Positions 27,255 through 37,648 are shown, counted from the first letter of the stretch. The stretch is 64,000 nucleotides of DNA from Geomonas propionica (GCF_016458235.1 NZ_JAEMHK010000002.1:392952-456951), one strand, 5' to 3'. Numbers and translations are program-made. Notes: generated by a model from the letters alone, not told the origin.

Positions 27255-27358
27255 AAATTGCGCTTCCTTATAAAGGTTGGAATGGTTTTTCACAGCAGCC
27301 AAGATAATAAAATAACGACAACAAATCAAACTAATAATTGTTCAATGTTATTAAACAT

Positions 27359-27386
27359 TTGCCTGTAGATACACCCGTGCTATAAT
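27359..27386 (+). promoter_or_regulatory. Sigma70-like promoter for the LOG-family gene
   Basis: TTGCCT (27359-27364) and TATAAT (27381-27386) are separated by 16 bases and end 29 bases before the ATG at 27416. The -10 is a perfect consensus. Confidence 0.6.
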
Positions 27387-27415
27387 GGCCCCCTCAATCC
27401 AACAGGGAGTCCCTT

Positions 27416-28444
27416 ATGCAACTTCGTTTCAACAGAACAAACAGTGAAATCGACCAGATGATTGATGATCTGATGCAGAAGGCCGGAGGGGTGCACCACC
27501 CCGAACAGACGCGCGAGATGATTATCGCAGCTCTCAAGGCGGGACAGGACACGAGTTACCTGGCGGACCTGAAGCTTTTAAGCAACACCATGAAGGAGAT
27601 GCGCTACACCACCACGGTCTTCGCGCCCTACCGCAACAAGAAGAAGGTCACCATCTTCGGCTCGGCGCGCACCAGCCCCGAGGAAGAGATGTACCAAAAG
27701 TGCATCAAGTTCAGCCGGCTGCTGGCGGACAAGGGGTACATGATCATCACCGGCGGTGGCGGCGGCATCATGCAGGCGGGCAACGAAGGGGCCGGGAGCG
27801 AGGCATCCTTTGCCGCCAACATCAAGCTCCCCTTCGAGCAGAGCGCCAACCCGATCATGCTGAAGAACCCGAGGCTCATCACCTACAAGTACTTCTTCAA
27901 CCGCAAGGTGGCCTTCGTAAAGGAATCCGACGCCATCGCCGTGTTCCCGGGAGGCTTCGGGACGCTGGACGAAGCCATGGAGGTGTTCACCCTGGTCCAA
28001 ACCGGCAAGACCAGCCCCAAACCGCTGGTTCTGGTCGACGACGAGGAAGGATACTGGGAACACTTCTTCCGCTTTATCAAGGAAAGGCTGCTGGTTATGG
28101 GCTTCATTTCCGCCGAAGACTTCTCCATCTTCACCATCACCAAAAGCTACGAAGAAGCCGTCCAGGTCATCGACGACTTCTACACCAACTATCATTCTAT
28201 TCGTTTCGTCAATGGCGACCTGATCATCCGGCTCACCAAGGTTCTCACGCCCGAACAGATCGAAATGCTGGAAAACGAATTCCCGGAATTGAGATTAGAA
28301 GGAAGCCGCATCGAACTCATTAGTGCCCGCCCGGAGGAGGCAGACGAACCGGATCTGCTTGATCTGCCGCGCATCTCGCTTCGGTTCCACCACCAGCACT
28401 ACGGGCTGCTCATTGCCTTCATTAGGAGGTTAAACACCTTTTAG
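27416..28444 (+). CDS. LOG-family protein (TIGR00730-like, cytokinin-riboside monophosphate hydrolase fold)
   Basis: 342 residues. The phosphoribohydrolase motifs are present: TGGGGGIMQAGNEGAG and PGGFGTLDEAMEVFTLVQTG (consensus PGGxGTxxE). In the middle lies a run of conserved residues (ANIKLPFEQ). Members split nucleoside 5'-monophosphates, often called lysine decarboxylase-like in older annotation, although they are not decarboxylases. The protein is longer than the basic LOG family (about 190 residues), with about 80 N-terminal and 100 C-terminal extra residues. It has no signal peptide. It is followed after 222 bases by the cold-shock gene, which has its own promoter. Confidence 0.88.
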   Translation: MQLRFNRTNSEIDQMIDDLMQKAGGVHHPEQTREMIIAALKAGQDTSYLADLKLLSNTMKEMRYTTTVFAPYRNKKKVTIFGSARTSPEEEMYQKCIKFSRLLADKGYMIITGGGGGIMQAGNEGAGSEASFAANIKLPFEQSANPIMLKNPRLITYKYFFNRKVAFVKESDAIAVFPGGFGTLDEAMEVFTLVQTGKTSPKPLVLVDDEEGYWEHFFRFIKERLLVMGFISAEDFSIFTITKSYEEAVQVIDDFYTNYHSIRFVNGDLIIRLTKVLTPEQIEMLENEFPELRLEGSRIELISARPEEADEPDLLDLPRISLRFHHQHYGLLIAFIRRLNTF

Positions 28445-28482
28445 TAGAGGCTCTTTGAAAAAAACGTTTTGTAAATATTTTC

Positions 28483-28511
28483 TTGACAAGGTTATTACAC
28501 GATGTTAATTT
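28483..28511 (+). promoter_or_regulatory. Sigma70-like promoter for the cold-shock gene
   Basis: TTGACA (28483-28488) is followed after 17 bases by TAATTT (28506-28511). It would start a transcript with a leader of about 150 bases before the ATG at 28666, a length typical of cold-shock mRNAs, which often fold to control translation. Confidence 0.55.
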
Positions 28512-28665
28512 TTATTGCAGCAGCTAGTTCTGGAAGTTTGCCGCGCCGAAAAGCCAAAGGGTTCCCACCACTTTGAGCCATTTCCAGCCAAAGAACCTTC
28601 CGGAAATTGCAGCATCAAACGTAGATCCGGCAGAGTCCCGGAGGTTAGAAAAAGGAGGCAGGACA

Positions 28666-28869
28666 ATGGCACAGGGCAAGGTTAAATGGTTCAACGACGC
28701 GAAAGGATTCGGCTTCATCGAGCAGGAGAACGGCGAGGACGTGTTCGTGCACTTCTCCGCAATCACCGGGGAAGGCTTCAAGTCCCTGGCTGAAGGGGAA
28801 TCGGTCTCCTTTGACGTGACCAACGGGCCGAAAGGTCTGCAGGCTGCGAACGTCAAAAAGATAGGCTAA
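28666..28869 (+). CDS. Cold-shock domain protein (CspA family)
   Basis: 67 residues. A single cold-shock domain with the RNA-binding motifs KGFGFIEQ (RNP1) and VFVHFSAI (RNP2). It begins [16 protein letters not shown], the common family start, with AAGGAGG eight bases upstream. Proteins of this family bind single-stranded RNA and DNA and act as RNA chaperones. The longer frame back to 28573 is a leader artefact. It has its own promoter, long leader and terminator. Confidence 0.97.
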   Translation: MAQGKVKWFNDAKGFGFIEQENGEDVFVHFSAITGEGFKSLAEGESVSFDVTNGPKGLQAANVKKIG

Positions 28870-28892
28870 TAGTTAGCCTCAAGCGTCAAAAA

Positions 28893-28926
28893 GGCCCCGC
28901 CGGAATCCCGGCGGGGCCTTTTTTTG
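28893..28926 (+). terminator. Intrinsic terminator of the cold-shock gene
   Basis: GGCCCCGCCGG (28893-28903) pairs perfectly with CCGGCGGGGCC (28908-28918) around a four-base loop and is followed by TTTTTTT. It lies 24 bases after the stop codon. Confidence 0.95.
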
Positions 28927-28976
28927 TCGTTAAACCCGACACTCTTTAAACTCACACTTCTTGTCAGGCAAGACCT

Positions 28977-29000
28977 GTAGGGGCGAATAAACATTCGCCC
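28977..29000. repeat. Dispersed palindrome GTAG-GGGCGAAT-N4-ATTCGCCC, copy 2
   Basis: GTAGGGGCGAATAAACATTCGCCC. Same arms as the copies at 20579, 48628, 55292 and 55362. It lies in the convergent spacer between the cold-shock gene and the CFI-box protease. Confidence 0.75.
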
Positions 29001-29029
29001 GCCTCTTCAAAAGCGCCCCCCGTTGTTCT

Positions 29030-29064
29030 CCCCTCGCCCTATGGGAGAGGGGCAGGGGTGAGGG
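29030..29064. repeat. CCCTCTCCC-family palindrome, second copy
   Basis: The block CCCTCGCCCTATGGGAGAGG with GGCAGGGGTGAGGG shares sequence with the element at 11174-11280. It ends a few bases before the stop of the CFI-box gene. Confidence 0.5.
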
Positions 29065-29070
29065 ATCCCC

Positions 29071-30894
29071 CTAAGCGGCAGCCGCCTCCCGCCCTCTCCC
29101 CTTGAGCACCAGCATGCCCCAGCGCAGGGATGCCCCCACCACCACCAGCAGCAGCCCCAACGCCGCCATCGGGTGTTCCACCGCAAAGATGAGCGGCAGC
29201 AGCAGGCCGCGCACCCCGCTCTTCATCCACTCGTGCCGCGCAATCACGTCGGCAATCGGCGGGCTCAGGCGGTAATAAGCCGACACGAACAGCCGGCCCG
29301 GCGCATTGGTCAAGAGGTACTGGTCGCGGAAGGCCCGGAGTTCAGCGACCTTCGGGTGCAGGTAGCTCCCGTAAGCGGCGGTAGCGATGAAGCACCCTCC
29401 GCCACCTCCAGCCGCGGCAGCCACCTTGGGCTCGGTAACTGCCAAGGTGCTGCCGTCAGTACTGAAACTGACCTGGTGACCATCCAGAACAGTCGTGTTG
29501 GCAACCAACAGCACCACTTCGTCCGTTAAAGGGTTCATGGCGGCGAAGTCGCTCACAGTATAGCTGCTGGCTCCTGCATCAAGGGGGATTTCGGTCACGA
29601 CACCGTTTATTTTTTTGAACAGCGTCGTTTCAACCCCGCTCGTCTTTTTCAATGTGATGGCCAAGGCCTGGTTGGACGGCACGAAGCGGTAGAAGGCAAA
29701 ACTGTACCGAGGCAACGTGACAATCTGTGACGCCAATGGATCCAACATCGTGGGTAGAACAATACGTGCCAAATCAGCTGGGCGTGTCGGCCACTCACGC
29801 TTGTATAGCTTTTTCAGGAATGCCGAGAACTCGGCAGAAAACGAACTGTTATACGAATCATGAAGGGTAGCCTCGATCATCGAAACCATGTTGATATCGG
29901 TAGAAGCATTCACCGGTGTAACACCAGCCAATCTCTCCCAGATGCGGCGGATGAGGACTGGCGTGTTATGCTCCTCAGCCAGAGAGCGGTTGAATATCCA
30001 CCTGCCATACTCACTCGCGCCGTCCCTAACAGCATTAAGGGCAACGGAAGTCTTATCGTAGTATAAATAGCTGCCCAAGTATCCGTACAGTTGGTTAACG
30101 GAATCAAACACTTCATCTTCCATCCAAGTCGAGGTAATTTCTGCGTACCAAAATTCAAAGTACAAATTATATCCGTATTGAATAGCATGCTGATACTCAT
30201 GCGCAGCCGTGACCATCAGCATCTGATCGGGCTGAAACATACCCGATTGGGTCAGAATTGGATCTGAGAATGCTTTATCTATTTCTATGTAGCTTGATAC
30301 CGACACATTCGGAAGAATTGGTTCAACATCATGTGTCGTGTAACCGTAGACTGCATTGGTTATATTACCTAAATCGTCTCGAGTAATGAGGTCCCGAAGA
30401 TAAACATCATACGTTGATACAGGCGGAGCTTTGTACCCCATTTCGACAACTTCTTTAGAGTAAACGTCCTCGAAGACGGAAGCGACCTTTTCAACCCAAT
30501 CAGGCACTTGGTCCCCATCAAGATCCGTCAGGTCCGGGGCATCGGCCCCAGTAGTAGTGTAGTGGACAGTGAAGTGCCCGTTCGGCAATTTATATGTGGG
30601 CGCGGCTGCAGATGATAACTGTCCGGAGAGGACCGGCCTGCTAACGTACGGTGCGAGAACCTTTTGGGTTGCTGCTTCAAGGTGCGTGAAATCCCGTTTG
30701 AGACTGCGTATGAGCTCGGTACGACAACGTTCAACTTGAGGAGTCTGCGGTGCAGCCAGCACCGCGACCGCCGAGGCATATGTCCGTTTTTCGCCGAACC
30801 TGGACAGATAATAATCATCTAAAGCGGCTGCAGAGGCAATTGCAGGAATGAGCAGCGAGACGCAAAGCGCACACAAAGAAATAAACTTAGCCAC
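29071..30894 (-). CDS. Secreted metalloprotease-like protein with C-terminal CFI-box domain
   Basis: 607 residues, GTG start overlapping the stop of the upstream gene by one base. A signal peptide covers residues 1-22 ([20 protein letters not shown]). The catalytic HEYQH motif (HExxH) is at 232-236 in [15 protein letters not shown], the pattern of MXAN_6640-type putative metalloproteases. At Cys501 a Gly run leads into [10 protein letters not shown], the CFI-box C-terminal domain, followed by FRDQYLL and two C-terminal hydrophobic stretches. CFI-box domains are thought to act in surface attachment or sorting; the mechanism is not known. Codon use in the N-terminal two thirds is visibly more AT-rich than the C-terminal part and neighbours. 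The substrate is unknown. Confidence 0.85.
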   Translation of the reverse strand: MAKFISLCALCVSLLIPAIASAAALDDYYLSRFGEKRTYASAVAVLAAPQTPQVERCRTELIRSLKRDFTHLEAATQKVLAPYVSRPVLSGQLSSAAAPTYKLPNGHFTVHYTTTGADAPDLTDLDGDQVPDWVEKVASVFEDVYSKEVVEMGYKAPPVSTYDVYLRDLITRDDLGNITNAVYGYTTHDVEPILPNVSVSSYIEIDKAFSDPILTQSGMFQPDQMLMVTAAHEYQHAIQYGYNLYFEFWYAEITSTWMEDEVFDSVNQLYGYLGSYLYYDKTSVALNAVRDGASEYGRWIFNRSLAEEHNTPVLIRRIWERLAGVTPVNASTDINMVSMIEATLHDSYNSSFSAEFSAFLKKLYKREWPTRPADLARIVLPTMLDPLASQIVTLPRYSFAFYRFVPSNQALAITLKKTSGVETTLFKKINGVVTEIPLDAGASSYTVSDFAAMNPLTDEVVLLVANTTVLDGHQVSFSTDGSTLAVTEPKVAAAAGGGGGCFIATAAYGSYLHPKVAELRAFRDQYLLTNAPGRLFVSAYYRLSPPIADVIARHEWMKSGVRGLLLPLIFAVEHPMAALGLLLVVVGASLRWGMLVLKGRGREAAAA

Positions 30895-31403
30895 TAGTCA
30901 ACCATCCTTTTCCCCACACGCAGGGGGATGAAGCTTGTTTTGCCGTTTTCTACCTTCACCTCGACCCGCTGATTACCGACCAGGTAGCTCCCAGCAGGAA
31001 GGGCAATCATGAAATACCCGGAAGTGTCAGTCTGCACCGGCGTCACAGGTTTGCCTGCAGCCGAGGTGACCGGGACCTCCAACATCGGGACCGCGTGGAA
31101 CCCTCCTGCGGGCTTCAACTTGCCGCCGTACGATTGCACGTAGCAGATACCGACCAGCGCGCCGCTTCCCTCGGGCAGCTGTACCTCCATGACCCGCTCT
31201 TCATTGGTTTCAACCACCGGCATGAAACCGTCCCTCACCGCGACAAAGGGTGACAACGGCGCCGGCTTTCCAGCGACGAAGGCAGTGCCATTGAAATGAA
31301 AGAAGGCCCACAGATCTAAAGGCTTCTTCGCGAAGGCATGGGCTGCCAGACAGGTCATAGCTAAGGTCAGAGCGACAAGGCAGAACCGGAGGCCACTGGA
31401 CAT
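30894..31403 (-). CDS. Small secreted protein of unknown function next to CFI-box protease
   Basis: 169 residues from the ATG at 31403; a GTG three codons earlier is a second choice, but the AGGTG ribosome binding site fits the ATG. Residues about 1-24 are a signal peptide ending in AHAFA. The C-terminal part has phrases such as [20 protein letters not shown], similar to carboxypeptidase-regulatory-like (Ig-like) folds. It overlaps the protease start by one base and was probably co-transcribed with it. It may be the protease's partner or inhibitor, which is inference. No family was recognised. Confidence 0.75.
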   Translation of the reverse strand: MSSGLRFCLVALTLAMTCLAAHAFAKKPLDLWAFFHFNGTAFVAGKPAPLSPFVAVRDGFMPVVETNEERVMEVQLPEGSGALVGICYVQSYGGKLKPAGGFHAVPMLEVPVTSAAGKPVTPVQTDTSGYFMIALPAGSYLVGNQRVEVKVENGKTSFIPLRVGKRMVD

Positions 31404-31601
31404 GGTAGTCACCTGTTATTGAGTGGATGGAGTCGTTAAAGGTTTAGGGAGGAGTGAGTCTTAAGATTACACAGTCATAAGAACAATTACAGTAAAAAAA
31501 TGTAAAGGGAAACGAAGGGCAGGCATAACCAATGCCGCAGGGCGTAAGAAAAAAGCCCCGCCCTCACAGTGTCAACTGCAAGTGCGGGGCAAAAGCCTTA
31601 C

Positions 31602-31712
31602 CACAGAGGCCCCGGAGGTCCACAGAGTACACAGAGAAAAACCGAAGGCGGGTTTCAATCCCTCAAGCTGTTCCCTCTGTGTCCTCTGTGTTCCTCAGTG
31701 TCCTCTGTGTTC
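31602..31712. repeat. Inverted repeat of CACAGAG units downstream of leuA
   Basis: Left arm CACAGAG units at 31602-31636 (CCACAGAGTACACAGAGA) face right-arm CTCTGTG units at 31672-31712 (CTCTGTGTCCTCTGTG, with further CCTCTGTG). They could fold into a long imperfect hairpin after the leuA stop. A GCCCCGC / GCGGGGC hairpin lies just before it (31556-31590). The 313-base gap between the small secreted gene and leuA holds nothing else. Confidence 0.6.
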
Positions 31713-31725
31713 CGGGTTTCAGATT

Positions 31726-33273
<1,548 letters not shown>

Positions 33274-33370
33274 TTGCGCTTCCCCCTTGTGTGGTTATGC
33301 TGCCTCGTTAGCCTGCCCTACCCCGCCTGCTAATTAAAACAGACGGGGTGGCAATAACCAGCAGGCCGAA

Positions 33371-33406
33371 ATAAAAAAAGCCTCCGCCCCAGTAAGGGGC
33401 GAAGGC
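33371..33406 (-). terminator. T-box terminator hairpin
   Basis: On the minus strand, GCCTTCGCCCC (33406-33396) pairs with GGGGCGGAGGC (33390-33380) and is followed by TTTTTTTAT. It lies directly downstream of the T-box sequence and is the regulated terminator for leuA. Confidence 0.9.
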
Positions 33407-33651
33407 TTCTGAAAGCTTCCGCGGTACCACCCTCATTCATCCGTCTCAAGACGGACCTCTTGCGCCCTTTACGCGGGTCAACGTCCGCAGCTACACCAGT
33501 CGCCCCCTATCGGAAAAATAGAACGACGGTCTTCACCGCGACGGCTCCAAGGCGAGTTCACCTGCTTCCTCACCGGTTTGCACCAACCACCGGCTCTCTG
33601 TAGGGGAAGGGTAAGGCTACTACTCCTCATCACTGCCTTTAGTTTCGGGTG
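33407..33651 (-). ncRNA. T-box riboswitch leader of leuA, Leu (CUC) specifier
   Basis: The minus strand contains the T-box core AGGGTGGTACCGCG (33433-33420), upstream of the intrinsic terminator at 33371-33406. Stem I has the AGTA-type motif in GATGAGGAGTAGTA and the apical consensus GGTGG..GGTGCAAACCGG. The specifier loop reads GAA-CTC-GCCTTGGAG, where CTC (33556-33554) is a leucine codon, matching leuA. Uncharged leucyl-tRNA should bind and stop formation of the terminator. The transcript probably begins a few bases before 33651, given the promoter at 33652-33680. A minimal T-box is 200-300 bases, so the size fits. Confidence 0.93.
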
Positions 33652-33680
33652 ATAATAGAAAAGGCGCCGACCTCTGTCAA
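33652..33680 (-). promoter_or_regulatory. Sigma70-like promoter of T-box-leuA
   Basis: TTGACA (33680-33675) and TATTAT (33657-33652) are separated by exactly 17 bases on the minus strand, immediately upstream of the T-box leader. Confidence 0.8.
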
Positions 33681-33717
33681 GCGCTTTTTGTTTTATTTTC
33701 GTGCAGTCGCTACTAAA

Positions 33718-33744
33718 ACGGCGTTGCCGCTATGGCAACGCCGT
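33718..33744 (-). terminator. Terminator hairpin downstream of pssA
   Basis: ACGGCGTTGCC (33718-33728) pairs perfectly with GGCAACGCCGT (33734-33744) around GCTAT. On the minus strand it is followed by TTTAGTAG, a weak U-tract. It begins 91 bases after the pssA stop and separates pssA from the leuA promoter. Confidence 0.7.
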
Positions 33745-33835
33745 CATCTTTTGAGCCCACGAAACCGCTATTTGATGTCCCGGCACGAAGTCCGGCTGAA
33801 ACGTAGAGCGTAGAACCCAGAACGTAGAACCTGCT

Positions 33836-34624
33836 TTACTGGTTCTTCTTCATCCCCTCGTGGCCGCGGTGCATGGCGCGCTCCAGGCGGCGCCGGCGCG
33901 GGTAGGTGACCACGAAGCCGATGGGGCCGGAGAGGATGTAGCAGATGAAGATGGTGAAGAGCATGATCACCGGTTCGGCGGCAATTACGATCAAAAGCAG
34001 CACCGCCAGCACCAGGAGGGCAAAGGGCTGCCGCTTGATCAGGCTCGGGTCCTTGAAGGAGTAGTACTTGACGTTGGACACCATGAGCAGGGCCAGGAAG
34101 TAGATCAGTACCAGTATTGCGACCTTGTTGTACGAAGCGGGCCATCCCATATGGTAGAAGAAAAGGATCATAGCCGAGACCATGCTGGCCGCGGCGGGCG
34201 TGGGGAGACCGACGAAGCGCTTGCTCTCCACTGTCTCCACCTGGACGTTGAAGCGCGCAAGCCTGAGCGCCGCGCAGGCCAGGAACAGGAAACCGGCCAG
34301 CCACCCCAGGCGCCCGAAGGGCCTCAAGGCCCAGCAGTACATGAGTAGCCCCGGCGCCGCCCCGAAGGAAACCACGTCCGCCAGCGAGTCGAACTCGACG
34401 CCGAACTTGCTCGCGGTACCGGTCAGGCGCGCTACCTTGCCGTCGAGACCGTCGAAGATGGAGGAGGCCAGGATCCAGAGCGCGGCGGTCCGATAGTCAC
34501 CGTTGACGGTGGACACCATGCAGTAAAAGCCGGCGAACAGGCTCCCGGCGGTGAACAGGTTGGGGAGGATGTAGATCCCCTTGCGCATCCCTTCCCTTTC
34601 TACTTTCGGTTTCTCTTCGTTCAC
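33836..34624 (-). CDS. pssA: CDP-diacylglycerol--serine O-phosphatidyltransferase
   Basis: 262 residues with about eight hydrophobic segments. The CDP-alcohol phosphatidyltransferase signature is present: DGLDGKVARLTGTASKFG with VEFDSLADVVSFG (DGx2ARx8Gx3Dx3D). It makes phosphatidylserine from CDP-diacylglycerol and serine in the inner membrane. The assigned GTG overlaps the psd stop by four bases; a second start 12 codons in (MRKGIYILP) has a good ribosome binding site and matches the family's usual beginning, so the true start is uncertain. It works with psd just upstream. Confidence 0.93.
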   Translation of the reverse strand: MNEEKPKVEREGMRKGIYILPNLFTAGSLFAGFYCMVSTVNGDYRTAALWILASSIFDGLDGKVARLTGTASKFGVEFDSLADVVSFGAAPGLLMYCWALRPFGRLGWLAGFLFLACAALRLARFNVQVETVESKRFVGLPTPAAASMVSAMILFFYHMGWPASYNKVAILVLIYFLALLMVSNVKYYSFKDPSLIKRQPFALLVLAVLLLIVIAAEPVIMLFTIFICYILSGPIGFVVTYPRRRRLERAMHRGHEGMKKNQ

Positions 34625-35280
34625 GGCAGCATCCCCAATACGGTTTCACCGGCAACGGTCATCTGGTTCATGGCCACGTCGATCCGCGTCCCCAGCGGCA
34701 AGTACACGTCCAAGCGGGAGCCGAACCGGATCAGTCCGTAGCGGCGCCCGCGGGTCAGCTGATCCCCCACCTTGGCGTAGCAGATGATGCGGCGCGCGAT
34801 CAACCCGGCAACCTGCACCACCACCATCCTTAAACCGGTCGCGGATTCCAGCACCAGCCCCTGCTGCTCGTTCTCGAAGGTCGCGCGCTCGTCGCGCACG
34901 TCGTAAAACTTCCCCTTGTTGTAGAAGGAGTCGACCACCTTGCTGGTCAGGGGAGCGCGGTTGATGTGCACGCTGAAGACGGACATGAAGATGCTGATCT
35001 TCTCCATCTCGGCGCCGGTATGCGGCTCGGTCACCTTGCCGAGGAAGATCACCTCGCCGTCGGCGGGAGCCACCACTACGTTTTCACCAGCGGGGGTGGT
35101 GCGCTCCGGGTTTCTGAAGAAGAAGATGGAGAACAGGGCGAGCAGCAGGAAAAGCGCCGCGGGGATGAAAAAGCCGAAATGCAGGAACTGGCCAAGCAGC
35201 GCCAGCAGGGCCGCGACTGCGGCGAAACCGGCGATGAACGGGTACCCCTCGACTGCGACGGGGGTATTTGTGTTGCGCAT
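34621..35280 (-). CDS. psd: Phosphatidylserine decarboxylase proenzyme (short type)
   Basis: 219 residues. It converts phosphatidylserine to phosphatidylethanolamine and carries a pyruvoyl group made by self-cleavage. The cleavage site is the GS pair in RFGSRLDVYLPLG, at about residues 187-188. Residues about 20-50 contain two membrane segments (FAAVAALLALLGQFLHFGFF). The short form fits the PSD-A type used by many bacteria. It overlaps pssA by four bases, so the two enzymes for phosphatidylethanolamine are co-translated. Upstream of it, terminator-like DNA separates it from ilvH. Confidence 0.93.
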   Translation of the reverse strand: MRNTNTPVAVEGYPFIAGFAAVAALLALLGQFLHFGFFIPAALFLLLALFSIFFFRNPERTTPAGENVVVAPADGEVIFLGKVTEPHTGAEMEKISIFMSVFSVHINRAPLTSKVVDSFYNKGKFYDVRDERATFENEQQGLVLESATGLRMVVVQVAGLIARRIICYAKVGDQLTRGRRYGLIRFGSRLDVYLPLGTRIDVAMNQMTVAGETVLGMLP

Positions 35281-35352
35281 CTAGTACCTCTTGTAAAGTA
35301 GTCGTGCGAAAGAAGCGGAGCCGGTGGGGCTCCTCGCGGGACCGGGACGGAA

Positions 35353-35410
35353 AAAGGCCGTTTCCGGACCCCTGCGCACCAAAGCGGGAGTATGCCCGAA
35401 AACGGCCTTT
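35353..35410 (-). terminator. Terminator-like inverted repeat between ilvH and psd
   Basis: AAAGGCCGTTTCCGG (35353-35367) can pair with CCGAAAACGGCCTTT (35396-35410), with one mismatch and a loop of about 28 bases. On the minus strand it ends in TTTTTCC. It lies just after the ilvH stop, so the ilv operon probably ends here and psd-pssA is separate. Confidence 0.75.
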
Positions 35411-35430
35411 CTTGCAATGAAAAGAAGCTG

Positions 35431-35922
35431 CTACCCCTTCCAAGCCTTGGCGCCGCGCCCGATTACGACCGGGCCGGTGCTGACCAGCTCCTTAAGTCCC
35501 AGGGGGCGCAGCAGTTCGACCATGGCGCTCACCTTGGCCGGAGCGCCGGTGGCCTCCAGGGTGTAGGACTTCGGGGTCACGTCGATGACCTTGGCGCGGA
35601 AAATGTCCGCGATCCTGAGCACTTCAGCACGGCTTTGATCCTCGGCGGAGACCTTGACCAGCACCATCTCGCGCTCGATCGCGTGCTCCGGCTCGAAGTC
35701 GATCACCTTGATCACGTCGATCAGCTTGTTGAGCTGCTTGGTGATCTGCTCGATGATCTGCTCGTCGCCGCGGGTCACCAGCGTGATGCGGGAAAGGGCC
35801 TCGTCGTTGGTGGGTGCCACGGTAAGCGAATCTATGTTGAAGCCGCGCCCGGAAAAAAGTCCGACCACGCGGGAGAGAACGCCGAACTCGTTCTCGACCA
35901 GAACTGCAATGGTATGTCTCAT
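35431..35922 (-). CDS. ilvH: Acetolactate synthase small (regulatory) subunit
   Basis: 163 residues, a standard length. It holds the ACT domain (residues about 3-75: HTIAVLVENEFGVLSRVVGL, FSGRGFNIDSLTV) and a second ACT-like part. It binds valine for feedback control of acetolactate synthase. It starts 25 bases after the ilvB stop with AGGAGG upstream, so it is the second gene of the ilvBH operon. Often named ilvN or ilvH; I use ilvH. Confidence 0.95.
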   Translation of the reverse strand: MRHTIAVLVENEFGVLSRVVGLFSGRGFNIDSLTVAPTNDEALSRITLVTRGDEQIIEQITKQLNKLIDVIKVIDFEPEHAIEREMVLVKVSAEDQSRAEVLRIADIFRAKVIDVTPKSYTLEATGAPAKVSAMVELLRPLGLKELVSTGPVVIGRGAKAWKG

Positions 35923-35947
35923 ATTACCCTCCTAAGGCATTGGCAAA

Positions 35948-37648
35948 TTAGCTGGCAAGAACCATCTCGGTCAGCGAAGCGCCGGCCGGGACCATCGGCA
36001 GCACCTTTTCCTCGCGTGCGACCTTGAACTCCATCAGTACGGGGCCGTCGGTGGCGAACCCTTTCTTGATGACCTCGTCGACCTCTTCCACCTTGGTGGC
36101 CTGCAGGCCGGTGGCGCCGAAGGCCTCGGCGAGCTTGATGAAGTCGATGGGAAGTTCCATGCAGGTCGAGGAGTAGCGCTTGTCGAAGAAGAGTTCCTGC
36201 CACTGGCGTACCATACCCAGGAAGTTGTTGTTGAGAATGACGATCTTTACGTTGAGCCGGTTCTGCACGATGGTGGCGAGTTCCTGCATGTTCATCTGGA
36301 AGCCGCCGTCGCCGCAGACCACGATCACCTGGCGATCGGGGAAGCCGGCCTGCGCACCCATGGCGGCGGGAAGGCCGAAGCCCATGGTGCCCAAGCCGCC
36401 GGAGGAGAGGAGCGTCCTCGGGGCGGTGAAGCCGAAGAACTGCGCGGTCCACATCTGGTGCTGGCCGACGTCGGTGGCCACAATGGCGTCCGGGTCGGAA
36501 AGGGCGCGCAGCCTCTGGATCACGTACTGCGGTTTGATCACCGAGGTGGACTGCTTGTAGGTCATCGGATGCTTCTGCTTCCACTCGTCGATCTCGGCGA
36601 TCCAGGGGGCGAGCGTCGCCTGGCAGGCATTGGCGTCCTGGCCGATCTCATCCGCGACCTTGAGCATCTTCTGGAGCACGTCGCGCACGTCGCCCACGAT
36701 GGGGAGGTCGACGCGGACGTTCTTCTTGATGGAGGTCGGGTCGACGTCGACGTGAACGATCTTCGCGTGGGGTGCGAAGGAGGCGATCTTGCCGGTGACG
36801 CGGTCATCGAACCTGGCGCCGATGGCGATCAGCATGTCGCAGTGCGACACCGCCATGTTGGCGTAGTAGGTGCCGTGCATGCCGAGAAGCCCCAGGGAAT
36901 GGGAGTCGTTCTCCGGGTAGGCGCCCAGCCCCATGAGGGTCGTGGTGACCGGGATGCCCAGGCGTTTGGCGACCGCGACCAGTTCGCCGGCGGCGTTGGC
37001 GAGGATGACGCCTCCCCCCACGTAGATCACCGGCTTCTTCGCCTGCATGATCATGGCGACCGCCTTCTCGATCTGCTTCGGGTGCCCTTCCACGGTCGGC
37101 TTGTAGCCGCGGATTTCCACGGTTTCGGGATACTCGAACTCGGTCTGGGCGATCTGGACGTCCTTGGGGAGATCGACCACGACCGGGCCGGGGCGGCCGG
37201 TGCGGGCGATGTAGAACGCCTTCTTCATGATGGTGGCGAGGTCTTTGACGTCTTTGACCAGGAAGTTGTGCTTGGTGCAGGGACGGGTGATGCCGATGAT
37301 GTCGGCTTCCTGGAAGGCGTCGTTGCCGATCAGCGCGGTGGGGACCTGCCCGGTGATGATCACCATCGGGATGGAGTCCATGTAGGCGGTGGCGATGCCG
37401 GTGATGGTGTTGGTGGCGCCGGGCCCCGAGGTGGCGATGGCGACGCCTACCTTGCCGGTGGCGCGGGCGTAGCCGTCGGCGGCGTGGACGCCCGCCTGCT
37501 CGTGCCTGGGCAGGATGTGCCTGATCTCCTTGAAGGAGAAAAGCTCGTCGTAGAGGTTGATGACCGTCCCACCGGGATAGCCGAAGATCGTGTCGATCCC
37601 CTCCCGTTTGAGACACTCCAGCAGGATGCGTGCTCCGTTCATCTTCAT
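35948..37648 (-). CDS. ilvB: Acetolactate synthase large (catalytic) subunit
   Basis: 566 residues. It makes acetolactate or acetohydroxybutyrate for valine, leucine and isoleucine. Thiamine diphosphate residues are recognisable: GYPGGTVINLYDE, RHEQAGVHAADGYARATG (catalytic Glu) and the diphosphate-binding GDGGFQMNMQELAT. FAD-binding and middle domains are normal. Start at the ATG at 37648, preceded by GGGGGTAC. A GCGGCAG/CTGCCGC hairpin lies just upstream (about 37665-37683), possibly a leader structure. It is followed by ilvH. Confidence 0.95.
   Translation of the reverse strand: MKMNGARILLECLKREGIDTIFGYPGGTVINLYDELFSFKEIRHILPRHEQAGVHAADGYARATGKVGVAIATSGPGATNTITGIATAYMDSIPMVIITGQVPTALIGNDAFQEADIIGITRPCTKHNFLVKDVKDLATIMKKAFYIARTGRPGPVVVDLPKDVQIAQTEFEYPETVEIRGYKPTVEGHPKQIEKAVAMIMQAKKPVIYVGGGVILANAAGELVAVAKRLGIPVTTTLMGLGAYPENDSHSLGLLGMHGTYYANMAVSHCDMLIAIGARFDDRVTGKIASFAPHAKIVHVDVDPTSIKKNVRVDLPIVGDVRDVLQKMLKVADEIGQDANACQATLAPWIAEIDEWKQKHPMTYKQSTSVIKPQYVIQRLRALSDPDAIVATDVGQHQMWTAQFFGFTAPRTLLSSGGLGTMGFGLPAAMGAQAGFPDRQVIVVCGDGGFQMNMQELATIVQNRLNVKIVILNNNFLGMVRQWQELFFDKRYSSTCMELPIDFIKLAEAFGATGLQATKVEEVDEVIKKGFATDGPVLMEFKVAREEKVLPMVPAGASLTEMVLAS

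Noticed and set aside
25902..27368. Plus-strand frame opposite leuC
   Set aside because: Shadow of a conserved enzyme with its Fe-S cysteines intact.
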